NCBI RefSeq assembly: GCF_003605365.2
Contig: NZ_QYTU02000005.1
Span: 55,043 to 119,042 of the forward strand
DNA length: 64,000 nt
Direction of reading: 5' to 3'
DNA from: Siminovitchia fortis
GTDB taxonomy: Bacteria; Bacillota; Bacilli; Bacillales; Bacillaceae_C
This document shows positions 23,252-32,064 of the stretch, one piece after another. The position numbers were made by a program, and so were the translations under genes. Every line of letters starts with the position of its first letter. Within the stretch, counting starts at the first letter, position 1. The notes beneath the pieces are model-generated. The model was not told the DNA's origin and did no database searches. It saw only the letters and a program-made list of their open reading frames with translations.

Positions 23252-24654
23252 ATTAGCGCCACCTTTGTCTGGCCCGGCTGCGGAAAAATTTTACCGGGAT
23301 TTAATATTCCGTTCGGATCCCACGCATCTTTGATCTTTTTCATCATCATAAGACCTTCTTGGCCCAATTCCATTTCCATATAAGGAGCTTTCAGCGTCCC
23401 AATTCCATGCTCGCCGGAAAGAGTGCCGCCAAGTTCCACAGCCGCCTCAAAAATTTCGCTGACCGCATCTTCCACCCGCTTCATTTCTTCCAGGTTGCGT
23501 TTATCCGTAATGATGTTCGGATGAAGATTTCCGTCTCCGGCATGGCCGAACACTACAAGGTTTAACTGATATTTATCCCGGATGACGTGGAGACGCTCCA
23601 TCATTTTCGGAATTTCGCTTCTTGGAACTGTCGCATCCTCGGAAATTTTCGTCGGGCCCATTTGCGTGATAGCAGGGGAAACCATTTTTCTCGCTTTCCA
23701 AATGCTGGCCCTTGAAGCTTCATCCTGGGCCACTTTCACTTCTGTTGCATGTTGTTTCAGGCAGATTTCTTCACATCTCTTCATTTCTTCTTCAATGGCC
23801 GCTTCGTGGCCGTCGATTTCAATGATGATGATCGCCTCTGCATCGACAGGCAAGCCGCTCGGAGTATAATTTTCAACCGCTCGGATGCACGCATTGTCCA
23901 TCAATTCCATCGCGCTCGGTAAAATTCCCGCTGATAAAATATTCGTGATGGCGTGCCCCGAATCTATCAATCTGTCAAAGGAAGCAAGCAAAGTTTTCCT
24001 TGCCTGCGGCTTTGGGATTAACCTCAAAGTCGCTTCTGTCACGATTCCGAGCGTGCCTTCAGATCCTACGATCAGGCGCGTCAGATCATATCCGGTCACA
24101 TTTTTGACGGTCTTGCCTCCGGTCCGGATAATCTCTCCGGTAGGTGTAACGACTTCCAGACCGATTACATATTCCTTTGTCGTACCATATTTCAATCCTT
24201 TTGGTCCGCTGGAGTTTTCAAGCAGGTTGCCTCCGATTGTGGATACATGGGAACTGCTTGGATCAGGAGGGTAAAACAGTCCCACATCTTCCGCCTGCTT
24301 ATGGATATCACCGGTAATTACGCTTGGAGAAACAATGGCCAGCAAATTTTCACGGTCGATGACAAGCTTCTTTTTAAATTGCGACATATCCAGAACGATG
24401 CCGCCTTTAACGGCCAATGATCCCCCGCTTAAAGACGTAGCCGCTCCCCTCGGATAAAGGGGAATCTTATGTTCATTGGCGAGTTTGACCAGCGAAGCAA
24501 TCTCTTCTTTATTTTCGGGCTGGATGACCAAGTCCGGGAGATACTCCCCGAACGAAGCATCATAGCTGTATGAATAGCGGTCAGCCAGGTTTGTTAAAAT
24601 ACGTTCTTTTGGAAAAATGGATTCGACGAGCTTGGATAATTGTTCTGTTTCCAT
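23248..24654 (-). CDS. glcD: Glycolate oxidase FAD subunit (GlcD)
   Basis: 468 residues. FAD-binding type 4 (PCMH) domain with LVIQPENKEEIASLVKLANEH and PRGAATSLSGGS near 65-85, and SSHVSTIGGNLLENSSGPKG near 135-155; the C-terminal catalytic part has FGHAGDGNLHPNI and LSGEHGIGTLK. It oxidises glycolate (or D-lactate/other 2-hydroxy acids) to the 2-oxo acid. ATG 24654 is 7 nt after GGAG; the in-frame GTG at 24663 is less likely. A sigma-54 promoter precedes it and the PrpR-type activator gene is directly upstream, so it should depend on SigL and that activator. Confidence 0.93.
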   Translation of the reverse strand: METEQLSKLVESIFPKERILTNLADRYSYSYDASFGEYLPDLVIQPENKEEIASLVKLANEHKIPLYPRGAATSLSGGSLAVKGGIVLDMSQFKKKLVIDRENLLAIVSPSVITGDIHKQAEDVGLFYPPDPSSSHVSTIGGNLLENSSGPKGLKYGTTKEYVIGLEVVTPTGEIIRTGGKTVKNVTGYDLTRLIVGSEGTLGIVTEATLRLIPKPQARKTLLASFDRLIDSGHAITNILSAGILPSAMELMDNACIRAVENYTPSGLPVDAEAIIIIEIDGHEAAIEEEMKRCEEICLKQHATEVKVAQDEASRASIWKARKMVSPAITQMGPTKISEDATVPRSEIPKMMERLHVIRDKYQLNLVVFGHAGDGNLHPNIITDKRNLEEMKRVEDAVSEIFEAAVELGGTLSGEHGIGTLKAPYMEMELGQEGLMMMKKIKDAWDPNGILNPGKIFPQPGQTKVALI

Positions 24655-24701
24655 ATGGGTCACTCCATCTATATAAAAGTGAATTCTTCACTATTTATTC
24701 T

Positions 24702-24717
24702 TGCAATTATTATGCCA
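24702..24717 (-). promoter_or_regulatory. Sigma-54 promoter of glcDF
   Basis: Minus strand TGGCATAATAATTGCA fits the -24/-12 consensus TGGCAC-N5-TTGCA with one difference, and the GG and GC pairs have the right spacing. It is about 48 nt before the glcD ATG. Confidence 0.8.
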
Positions 24718-24758
24718 ACATCAAAACCAACGTGTGATGTATTTATTGCATTATAAGG

Positions 24759-24785
24759 TGAAACATTAAGAACGATTATGTTTCA
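24759..24785. promoter_or_regulatory. Candidate activator-binding dyad (UAS) for glcDF
   Basis: Perfect inverted repeat TGAAACAT-N11-ATGTTTCA, about 40 bp upstream of the -24 element and directly next to the activator gene end. Position and symmetry suit a Fis-type HTH dimer of the sigma-54 activator. Confidence 0.65.
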
Positions 24786-24792
24786 TTTTGAT

Positions 24793-26661
24793 TCAATCTA
24801 TATCAATATTCCATTTTTTCAATTTCCGCCAGAACGTTGTCCGGCTCATGCCCAATTCAGAAGCTGCTTTCCCCTTATGAAAATGATTCTTTTCAAGGGC
24901 CTTAAGAATTCGCTCCCGTTCCGATACATATGTCCTTTCTGTTTCAGCCCTTTTTGGAAGGTGTTTTTCAACCTCCAACACATCAATTTCTTGATCCTTG
25001 CAAAGGACCGTCAGCCGCTCGCAAAAGTTTTGGAGCTGCCGGACATTTCCTTCCCACTCCTCTTCTTTCAATCGTTCCTTCGCTTCGTCTGTCAACCGGC
25101 TTTTTTTCATAAAAGTTTCAGCCAAAACGGGAATGTCTTCGCAATGTTCACGGAGGGGTGGCAGATGAAGATCCAATACACTCAAGCGGTAAAAGAGATC
25201 AGCCCTGAATTCATTGTTTTTAACCATTTCCATTAAATTTTTATTGGTGGCAGCAATAATCCTTACATCGACAGGGATGATTTTATCGTCCCCAATCCGC
25301 ATGATTTCCCTTTCCTGCAGTGCTCGAAGCAGGCGGCTTTGAAGATGGGGGGAGATTTCCCCGACTTCATCCAAAAAGAGGGTCCCCCTATGGGCAAGTT
25401 CAAAAAATCCTTGTTTTCCGCCCTTCATCGCACCTGTGAAAGCACCTTCGGCGTATCCGAACAGTTCACTCTCCAGCAGACTTTCAGGCAAAGCTGCACA
25501 GTTGATTGCAACAAAAGGATTCTTTCTTCGATTGCTGTAATTGTGAATGCTTTGGGCGAACATTTCTTTTCCTGTACCGGTCTCACCGACAATCAAAATA
25601 TTTGAATCCGCCTCACTGTACAGCTTCGCGATTTCAATTGTCTGCCCGATCAACCCACTTTTATAAACAATGTCGTTGAAGTTGTATTTCGCTACATGCC
25701 CCCGGGAATGAATTTGCTTGCGGATTTTTCCTTCCATCTCCTGAATCCCTGTAACATCCTGGAAAGCTACCATATCCCCGGTTTTTTTGCCTTTTAAAAA
25801 AATCCCGGCTTTTTTTACAGATAATTGGATGGAGCCGTAACTCACAATCTCTTCCTGGAAATCATTTGGACTCAGCAGAAGATCAAGAAACTTGCCCTTG
25901 TTTAAAATGCCGGTAACAGGTTTGCCGGTCAAATCCTTTTGATAGATGGATAAAATTTTTTGCGCGGAGGAATTAAAGACTGAAATTCTCTTGTTCAAAT
26001 CAACAGCAATCACGCCTTCATACGCGTGGTCGAGAATTGTCTGATAGCGCTTGGCCTTCTCCTGCTCTTTCCTGCTGACAATCGCCAGGCGCTTCGCTTC
26101 AACGAGCGCCTGGCGGAAGGATTCTTTCCCTGTTTCAACGAGCATCGTTTGCAGCCCGATCCGTTCGGCATATTTATTCGTATTCAAACCGCTTATCACA
26201 ATCTTACATCCGTCATTTGCCGCTTGATCCACAGTCCGGTCTGATGCAGTGATATCATCCAAAATATACTTCTGGATGGGCAAATCTATGATCGATTCCA
26301 AGTTTTCAACACCGTAGATCATATTGGCCGCGCCAATAACAGCAACCTTTTTTCTCCCGAAACGCTCCTTGCATTCAACAAGGCTGCGGATCAGATCAAT
26401 TCCTTGGACAGGTATATCGACGATGGGAACGGATTCATTATGTTCTTTTAAAAGCTTCGTTACCAGCCCTCTTGAAATAATCACATCCGCCTCAACTTTT
26501 ACCTCATGGATTTTATCCGTAGGAATAACGACTTCTTCTAATTGAAACTTTATGTTTTCCTCCGGCGCATCCTTCGCTTCCTGGAGAATGAACTCCTTGA
26601 ACCTTTCCATGGCGTCTTTTATATAACCTTTGCGAGGTACAACAAGTTTAATGTTAATCAA
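24793..26661 (-). CDS. Sigma-54-dependent transcriptional activator (PrpR-N, PAS, AAA+, Fis HTH)
   Basis: 622 residues from TTG 26661 (GGGGAG 7 nt upstream). An N-terminal PrpR-type sensory domain about 1-190, a PAS domain about 195-295, and an AAA+ domain with Walker A GETGTGKE, the sigma-54 contact loop GAFTGA, Walker B TLFLDEVGEI and R-finger region. The C-terminal Fis helix-turn-helix ends KGKAASELGMSRTTFWRKLKKW. It is intact for sigma-54 activation. The adjacent glcDF sigma-54 promoter with dyad is the evident target; the inducer, sensed by the PrpR-N domain, may be a small organic acid. Confidence 0.92.
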   Translation of the reverse strand: MINIKLVVPRKGYIKDAMERFKEFILQEAKDAPEENIKFQLEEVVIPTDKIHEVKVEADVIISRGLVTKLLKEHNESVPIVDIPVQGIDLIRSLVECKERFGRKKVAVIGAANMIYGVENLESIIDLPIQKYILDDITASDRTVDQAANDGCKIVISGLNTNKYAERIGLQTMLVETGKESFRQALVEAKRLAIVSRKEQEKAKRYQTILDHAYEGVIAVDLNKRISVFNSSAQKILSIYQKDLTGKPVTGILNKGKFLDLLLSPNDFQEEIVSYGSIQLSVKKAGIFLKGKKTGDMVAFQDVTGIQEMEGKIRKQIHSRGHVAKYNFNDIVYKSGLIGQTIEIAKLYSEADSNILIVGETGTGKEMFAQSIHNYSNRRKNPFVAINCAALPESLLESELFGYAEGAFTGAMKGGKQGFFELAHRGTLFLDEVGEISPHLQSRLLRALQEREIMRIGDDKIIPVDVRIIAATNKNLMEMVKNNEFRADLFYRLSVLDLHLPPLREHCEDIPVLAETFMKKSRLTDEAKERLKEEEWEGNVRQLQNFCERLTVLCKDQEIDVLEVEKHLPKRAETERTYVSERERILKALEKNHFHKGKAASELGMSRTTFWRKLKKWNIDID

Positions 26662-26737
26662 AGGAATCTCCCCACTTTCAGTTACCTTAAGTGTAAACTT
26701 TAGGGGCGATGGCTTCCAGTCCAATCATTTGCCATTA

Positions 26738-26770
26738 AAACAAGGCCCGCTCTGGGGAGTGGGCCTTGTT
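26738..26770. terminator. Terminator of the TPP-enzyme gene
   Basis: AACAAGGCCC(A)CTC...GAG(C)GGGCCTTGTTT hairpin (AACAAGGCCCGCTC on plus), T-runs on both sides. Confidence 0.85.
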
Positions 26771-26776
26771 TGAAAT

Positions 26777-28417
26777 TTATGTTGCCGCCTGCGCTGCAGA
26801 CATGATATTGGGATCCGTCTTGATTTCAATCACAAACGGCTTGCCGCTTTGAAGTGCACGCTTGAAAGCAGGCTTAAACTCTTCATTTTTTCTGACCGTT
26901 TCCCCATCACACCCGAACTGCCTGGCGACCGCCGCAAAATCCGGGTTGGTAAGAGGTGTTGCCATTACACGATTCGGAAAATGCTTTTCCTGATGCGCAC
27001 GAATTGTTCCGTACATATTGTTGTTGACGACAATGGCAATCACCGGGAGATTGGAACGAACGGCTGTTTCCAGCTCAACCATTGTCATCATGAACCCGCC
27101 ATCACCCGAAAAAGAAATGACGGTCTTATCGGGGCAGGCCGCTTTGGCGCCGATCGCCGCTGGCAACCCATATCCCATTGCACCGGACGTTGGGCCGATA
27201 TATTCTTTTTCATTCGTGAAACGGAAGTATTTCGCAAGCCAGCCGTAAAAATTCCCTGCGTCACTTGTCAGGATGCTATTGTCCGGCACCTCAGCCGCGA
27301 TATCCGCCATCACGGCATTCAGTTCTGCGAATTCTTGAGAAGCGGATGGGGCCGGCGGAGTTGATGAAGCCAAATAAGCTTCATGGCAATTCTGGACCGC
27401 CTTTTCGCGGCTTTCATCCTTGACGGGATTCGCCAGTTCAAGCGCTTTTTGCAAAAATTTCTTTGCATCCGACACGACTGCAAGCGCAGCTGGGTAGGCT
27501 TTCCCGATCGAGTCCGGCGAAATATCCACTTGAATCAATTCAGTTTTTTCATTCAATAATGTGTAATCCTGCGTCGTCACCTGTGAGAAACGGGTTCCAA
27601 CTGCAAGAACTAGGTCCGCCCCTTTGATATACTCAATTAACTTTGAGTCGGAGCCGAATCCGAGCCATCCCGCATAATTCGGGTGGTCATTTGATAACAC
27701 ATTGAAGCGCCTGAACGCAGAGGCAACGGGAACTTTCACCTTTTCGGCGAACTTGACCAAATCCTCCCGGGCGTTGGCGGCAATCACACCGCCGCCAGCG
27801 ATGATAATCGGCTGATTGGCATTGTTTAATTTCGCCAATACTTTTTCAACTGCTGCATCACCAGCTTCCGGCTTTATAACCTCTGCGACAGTGCCTTCAT
27901 GATAATCAATGACATCCTCCAGCATATCGTGGGGAAGAGAAACAACCACCGAGCCAGGCCTTCCTGAACGGGCTATGTAAAATGCTCGGTGGAGAATCTC
28001 CGGAATCCGCTCCGCCGTATCGATTTCGACCGCCCACTTGCACAAATGGCTGAAATAAGCGGCAAAGTCAACTTCCTGAAATGCCTCTTTCCCTTTGAAC
28101 GGCCTTTCCACCTGCCCGATCAGCGCGACAAGCGGCGTTGAGTCCTGCATAGCAGTGTGAAGTCCGATCGATAGATTCATAGCCCCCGGCCCTCGGGTCG
28201 CCATACAAACGCCAACCTTGCCGGATGCTTTTGCATAAGCTTCGGCCATAAAAGAAGCGCCACCCTCATGGCGTGTCGAAATCAAATCAATTTTCGGATG
28301 TTCATACAACCCGTCAATGACTCCCAGATAACTTTCCCCGGGTACACAGAAGGCTTTTTCCACTCCTTCCTTCTCTAAAACTTCTACAACGATATGTCCG
28401 CCTGATAATTTTTTCAT
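26777..28417 (-). CDS. Thiamine-pyrophosphate-dependent enzyme, acetolactate-synthase-like
   Basis: 546 residues with the three TPP-enzyme domains: N-terminal (FCVPGESYLGVIDGL; catalytic Glu in STRHEGGASFMAEAYA, near residue 51), central about 190-330, and C-terminal with the TPP/Mg motif SGDGGFMM...NNNMYG. Relatives include acetolactate synthase, benzoylformate decarboxylase and glyoxylate carboligase. It lacks a regulatory ilvN neighbour, so a catabolic 2-oxo-acid decarboxylase or ligase is likelier than valine synthesis. Given glcDF and glycerate kinase nearby, glyoxylate carboligase is conceivable, but that enzyme typically has Val in place of the Glu, which is present here. Confidence 0.82.
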   Translation of the reverse strand: MKKLSGGHIVVEVLEKEGVEKAFCVPGESYLGVIDGLYEHPKIDLISTRHEGGASFMAEAYAKASGKVGVCMATRGPGAMNLSIGLHTAMQDSTPLVALIGQVERPFKGKEAFQEVDFAAYFSHLCKWAVEIDTAERIPEILHRAFYIARSGRPGSVVVSLPHDMLEDVIDYHEGTVAEVIKPEAGDAAVEKVLAKLNNANQPIIIAGGGVIAANAREDLVKFAEKVKVPVASAFRRFNVLSNDHPNYAGWLGFGSDSKLIEYIKGADLVLAVGTRFSQVTTQDYTLLNEKTELIQVDISPDSIGKAYPAALAVVSDAKKFLQKALELANPVKDESREKAVQNCHEAYLASSTPPAPSASQEFAELNAVMADIAAEVPDNSILTSDAGNFYGWLAKYFRFTNEKEYIGPTSGAMGYGLPAAIGAKAACPDKTVISFSGDGGFMMTMVELETAVRSNLPVIAIVVNNNMYGTIRAHQEKHFPNRVMATPLTNPDFAAVARQFGCDGETVRKNEEFKPAFKRALQSGKPFVIEIKTDPNIMSAAQAAT

Positions 28418-28527
28418 TGCTTACCTCCGGTCCAAAAATGATAAGACGGTCCAGTTTGTTTCCTGCACCGTCACTTTTTATTTCTATGATAATAAAAATA
28501 TCTATTATTAGAAAGCTTTAAATAATG

Positions 28528-29256
28528 TTAATCTTTCTCCTCCACAATCGCCACTGCCCGCATCGGAGCACCGCTCCCTTTTCCGATTTTAATCGGGAAA
28601 CCGGCAAATTTGCAGGTTGATCCGGGAATTTCGGACAGCCCCGTCATATTTTCAATCATGTACCATTCATACTTTTTCATCAGGCAATGGGCCGGATAAC
28701 GCTCAGGGGCATTTGGTGCCAGGCCGGAATCAGGATCGTGGATGTAACGGTCCAGTTCAATGGTGACCATATCTACCCCAAGCGTGATCATCCCTTTATT
28801 GATCAACCATTCAATCGTTTCCGGCAATATATTGAGCAAATCCCGGAAATATTCGGGAGTGCCATACAGTTTATCCCTTTCCGTTTTAAGGAGGACAATA
28901 TGGAAATCTTCCAAATTCACCTGTGCTTTTTCCGCTGACCGTTGAATATCTTCGATCGTGACATCGGCATTTGCTTCCATATGTGAAAGATCAAGGACAC
29001 AGGCCTCTCCATAAAAAGCTTCCAATGGGATTTCATCCGTATATAGCCCGTCAGGATTAAAATGTTTGGTCGCATCCATGTGAGTGCCGGCATGGTCTCC
29101 AATATACAAAGCGCATTCGTAAAATCCGTTTGCTTCATATGTAGCGAAAGTGCCGATCATGGATCTCGCATTTTCACCAAGCTGCTGGTATGGGTTCTCA
29201 CCGTAGCTTGTAAGAGTATGGGATAAATCTATCAGTCTTTCTTTCTGCTTTCCCAA
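28528..29256 (-). CDS. Cyclase family protein (kynurenine-formamidase-like hydrolase)
   Basis: 242 residues. The metal motif HAGTHMDATKHF near residue 54 is the HxGTHxDxPxHF signature of the cyclase/KynB superfamily, with one variation (Ala for Pro). Later DMVTIELDRY and HCLMKKYEW are also family-like. Such enzymes hydrolyse formamides, lactones or cyclic amides in the cytosol. It sits with the TPP enzyme and the ornithine-cyclodeaminase homologue on one strand. Substrate unknown; kynurenine is unlikely because no kynureninase gene is present. Confidence 0.85.
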   Translation of the reverse strand: MGKQKERLIDLSHTLTSYGENPYQQLGENARSMIGTFATYEANGFYECALYIGDHAGTHMDATKHFNPDGLYTDEIPLEAFYGEACVLDLSHMEANADVTIEDIQRSAEKAQVNLEDFHIVLLKTERDKLYGTPEYFRDLLNILPETIEWLINKGMITLGVDMVTIELDRYIHDPDSGLAPNAPERYPAHCLMKKYEWYMIENMTGLSEIPGSTCKFAGFPIKIGKGSGAPMRAVAIVEEKD

Positions 29257-29318
29257 TCAGGATTCCCCCTTTATTTTTGACGAAATTCCATTGCCATTTA
29301 AGTGGACGAGTTCAATCC

Positions 29319-30302
29319 CTACAGCGTAATCCGCTGGCCGATATTTTCTCTCAAAGCTTTTTCGTATAAATATTTGGCCACGACGATATCAGCAGCCGCA
29401 AAACCGACGGATTTAAAAACTGTCAACTCCTCGTCGGTCTCTCTTCCTGCTGCTTCATTGCTGATGATGAATCCCAGTTCCGAATGGATCCGCTCAGGGC
29501 TGAAATGCCCTTCCTGTATCGGGATTTGCAGGCAGCCCGCTTCTTCCAATGCCGCCTCAACTGATTCCACGACCACTTTATCCGCGCCTGCCACCGCATG
29601 TGTTGGGAGTTCCTGCATTGTCGGCTGATAGGAACCGATCGCGTTCACATGAACTCCAGGCGCCAGCCGGCTTGAAAAAACAGGGGTGCTTGAACTGGTA
29701 GCCGTCACTACGATGTCAGCCCCGTCAATTGCCTGGTCCGCATCCTGATGCACTAAAACTTCTACCTCATGCCGGGTCCTGAGCTGTTTGGCCAGATCAT
29801 ACGCCTTCTTTTCACTGCGGTTGTATAGCCTGATTTTTTCAATATTCCTTACCGCCATCACTGCTTCACATTGCCCGATCGACTGTGCACCCGTCCCTAT
29901 GACGGAAAGGATCCTGGCATTTTCCCGCGCCAAATATTTGGTGGCCGCTCCGGACAATGCCCCTGTTCTCATTACCGTTAAGTAGGAGCCTTCCAATAGG
30001 GCAAGCGGTTCTCCTGTTTGCACATCCGCCAATAAGACCACACCGTTGATGGCAGCCTTCCCCATCTTTTTATTATTAGGAAAGCTGCCGACATATTTCA
30101 TTCCAAGGCTCCCTGCACCTTCTGCAACCGAAGGCATGAAAATCGCATGCCCTTCTGCTTTTTCCACATTTAAGACAGTCCGTACGGGCGTCACTGTTCT
30201 TTTCGCCGAGTATTCTTTCAATGCGGTGGAAACAGCCTCGATCATCTCCGGCATATGGAGCAGCCTTTCCTGGTCACTCGCGCTTAGGACTAACATTTCC
30301 AT
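29319..30302 (-). CDS. Ornithine cyclodeaminase / mu-crystallin family protein
   Basis: 327 residues. Family words: AIFMPSVAEGAGSLGMKYVGSFPNN near residue 60 and the NAD-binding stretch LSVIGTGAQSIGQCEAVMAVR near 132. Members reduce ketimines, deaminate ornithine or oxidise N-alkyl amino acids with NAD(P)H. It has the catalytic-type Lys (GMKYV) and Asp (near the end of the second domain, GADIV). The FCD fragment and liv operon lie immediately upstream on the same strand, so an amino-acid-like substrate imported by Liv proteins is plausible. Confidence 0.88.
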   Translation of the reverse strand: MEMLVLSASDQERLLHMPEMIEAVSTALKEYSAKRTVTPVRTVLNVEKAEGHAIFMPSVAEGAGSLGMKYVGSFPNNKKMGKAAINGVVLLADVQTGEPLALLEGSYLTVMRTGALSGAATKYLARENARILSVIGTGAQSIGQCEAVMAVRNIEKIRLYNRSEKKAYDLAKQLRTRHEVEVLVHQDADQAIDGADIVVTATSSSTPVFSSRLAPGVHVNAIGSYQPTMQELPTHAVAGADKVVVESVEAALEEAGCLQIPIQEGHFSPERIHSELGFIISNEAAGRETDEELTVFKSVGFAAADIVVAKYLYEKALRENIGQRITL

Positions 30303-30307
30303 TCCCC

Positions 30308-30562
30308 CTACAAATCTGCCATTCTTCTTTTCACATCCGCAAGATGGCGTTTCATTGAGCGTTCGGCTTTTTCTGCATCCCTTCCTTCAATCGCCTGAAC
30401 GATGTCCCTGTACTCCCTTAATAAAATTTGTTCCTCCTTTGCACTGCCAAAACGATGGTTTTTGCCAAAAATCCCCATCAGTATTTCTACAAGTTTAACA
30501 TTCTTCGCTGCCGCAGCAACAGCCAGATGGAATTGACGGGCCGCATCCAGGCTAAATATCAA
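30308..30562 (-). pseudogene. FCD-domain fragment of a GntR-family regulator
   Basis: 84 residues matching only the C-terminal ligand-binding FCD domain (DAARQFHLAVAAAAKNVKLVEIL...YRDIVQAIEGRDAEKAERSMKRHL). The N-terminal winged helix and about half of the FCD domain, including the first metal-binding residues, are missing. The open frame starts at a TTG that overlaps the livF stop (GCTTGA), so the livF end appears to have been joined to a truncated regulator by deletion. It could still be translated by coupling but cannot bind DNA. Confidence 0.75.
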
Positions 30563-31275
30563 GCTCCCAAGTAGGCCTTGATAATCCGGTCATCATCTCG
30601 GAGTACTTCGGCCGTATCATGCAAAACAATTTCCCCTGTTTCAATGATGTAGCCGCGGTCGGCCAATCCAAGAGCGGCCCTTGCATTCTGCTCGATCAAC
30701 AAAACAGTTGTCCCCTGTTTATTGATTTCCTGGATAATCTCCATGATCCCTTGAACAATGATCGGAGCGAGACCCATGGAAGGTTCATCGAGCATCAGAA
30801 GTTTCGGCTCTGCCATCAATCCCCTGCTTATGGCCAGCATTTGCTGTTCTCCTCCGCTCAGGGTTCCGGCCAGCTGATCCTTCCTTTCTTTCAACCTTGG
30901 AAAAAGCTCAAATGAGCGGTCAATGCCGTCTTTCAAAAATGCCTTATCCTTCCTTTTGGTAAAACCGCCAAGCTCCAGATTCTCCATGACGGTCAACCCT
31001 CCGAAAATCCTCCGCCCTTCCGGAACATGGGTGATCCCGGCTTCTACGACTTGATGGGGCGGCCGGCCTGCGATGTTTTTACCGCCAAATTCCAGCGTTC
31101 CGCTTTTGGGCGGAACCAATCCGCTGATTGTCTTTAAGGTCGTGCTTTTTCCTGCGCCGTTGCTTCCAAGCAGGGCGACAATCTCCCCTTCGCCCACTTC
31201 CAGGGAAACGCCTTTCAAGGCATGGATTTTTCCGTAATATGAGTGAATCTCTTCAAGCTTTAACAATGGGCTCAA
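30559..31275 (-). CDS. livF: Branched-chain amino-acid-type ABC transporter ATPase LivF
   Basis: 238 residues. Walker A LLGSNGAGKSTT near residue 35, signature LSGGEQQMLAISRGLM near 135, Walker B KLLMLDEPSMGL near 158, H-loop LLIEQNARAAL. The short LivF form without the C-terminal extension of LivG. It pairs with LivG at the inner face of the LivHM channel, and overlaps livG by 4 nt. The 3' end touches the GntR fragment. Confidence 0.92.
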   Translation of the reverse strand: MSPLLKLEEIHSYYGKIHALKGVSLEVGEGEIVALLGSNGAGKSTTLKTISGLVPPKSGTLEFGGKNIAGRPPHQVVEAGITHVPEGRRIFGGLTVMENLELGGFTKRKDKAFLKDGIDRSFELFPRLKERKDQLAGTLSGGEQQMLAISRGLMAEPKLLMLDEPSMGLAPIIVQGIMEIIQEINKQGTTVLLIEQNARAALGLADRGYIIETGEIVLHDTAEVLRDDDRIIKAYLGA

Positions 31276-32045
31276 ACCGCATCCTCACCCTTCCCCAGAT
31301 AAGCTTCAATCACTTTGGGATTCCTTAACACTTCTCCCGGCGTTCCTTCAGCTATTTTTTGGCCGTAGTCAATCACAATCACTTTTTCAGAAATTTTTTT
31401 GATCAGGCCCATATCATGGTCAATGATCAGGATGGTTATTTTATAGTTCTCCCGTATTCTTAAAATCAGGTCGACAAGCCGTTCCTTTTCTTCAAAGTTC
31501 AGGCCTGCGGCCGGCTCATCCAACAATAAAAACTTGGGCCTTGTGGCTAAAGCCCGGGCTATTTCCAGGTAACGCTGAACCCCGTAAGGCAGGTTCTTCG
31601 CAGCCCGGTAGGCATACTCCCTGATTCCGACAAAATCGATGCATTCCATCGCTACCTCTTCAATTTGTCTTTCTTCGTCTCTTTGCGCCTTTGTTTTTAA
31701 AATGGCACCCAAAACCAGTTGCTTCGTCCTGCAATGCATACCTGATTTCACGTTGTCCAAAGCGGAAAGGTCGGGAAAAAGGCGCAGGTTCTGAAAAGTC
31801 CGTGCCAGCCCCATTTTGGTGATTTTGCTCGGCTTTTTGCTATTCAAGCTCTCTCCGTCTAAAAACATCGATCCAGCTGAAGGCTTATAAAATCCGGTGA
31901 TCATGTTAAAAACAGAAGTTTTGCCTGCTCCGTTAGGGCCAATGACACTGACAATCGAATTTGAGTCAATCGTAAAGGATAAATCATTAACTGCGACCAG
32001 ACCGCCAAAGCGGAGAGTTAAATTTTCCACTTGTAAAACAGCCAT
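31272..32045 (-). CDS. livG: Branched-chain amino-acid-type ABC transporter ATPase LivG
   Basis: 257 residues. Walker A VIGPNGAGKTSVFNMITGF near residue 35, the LivG insertion ARTFQNLRLFPDLSALDNV, Walker B KFLLLDEPAAGLN near 170 and H-loop IDHDMGLIKKISE. In place of the usual LSGGQ, the signature is LPYGVQRYLEIARAL, which is common in LivG. ATG preceded by GAGGTG. Operon order livJ-livH-livM-livG-livF. Confidence 0.92.
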   Translation of the reverse strand: MAVLQVENLTLRFGGLVAVNDLSFTIDSNSIVSVIGPNGAGKTSVFNMITGFYKPSAGSMFLDGESLNSKKPSKITKMGLARTFQNLRLFPDLSALDNVKSGMHCRTKQLVLGAILKTKAQRDEERQIEEVAMECIDFVGIREYAYRAAKNLPYGVQRYLEIARALATRPKFLLLDEPAAGLNFEEKERLVDLILRIRENYKITILIIDHDMGLIKKISEKVIVIDYGQKIAEGTPGEVLRNPKVIEAYLGKGEDAV

Positions 32046-32064
32046 TTCGACACCTCATTTCTAA

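Noticed and set aside
28440..28527. Possible sigma-54 promoter before the TPP-enzyme gene (TGGACC words)
   Set aside because: No GC pair at the required spacing; consensus not met.
29257..29318. TGGCAATGGAATTTCG before the cyclase gene as sigma-54 promoter
   Set aside because: The -12 element lacks the GC pair (TTTC instead of TTGC).
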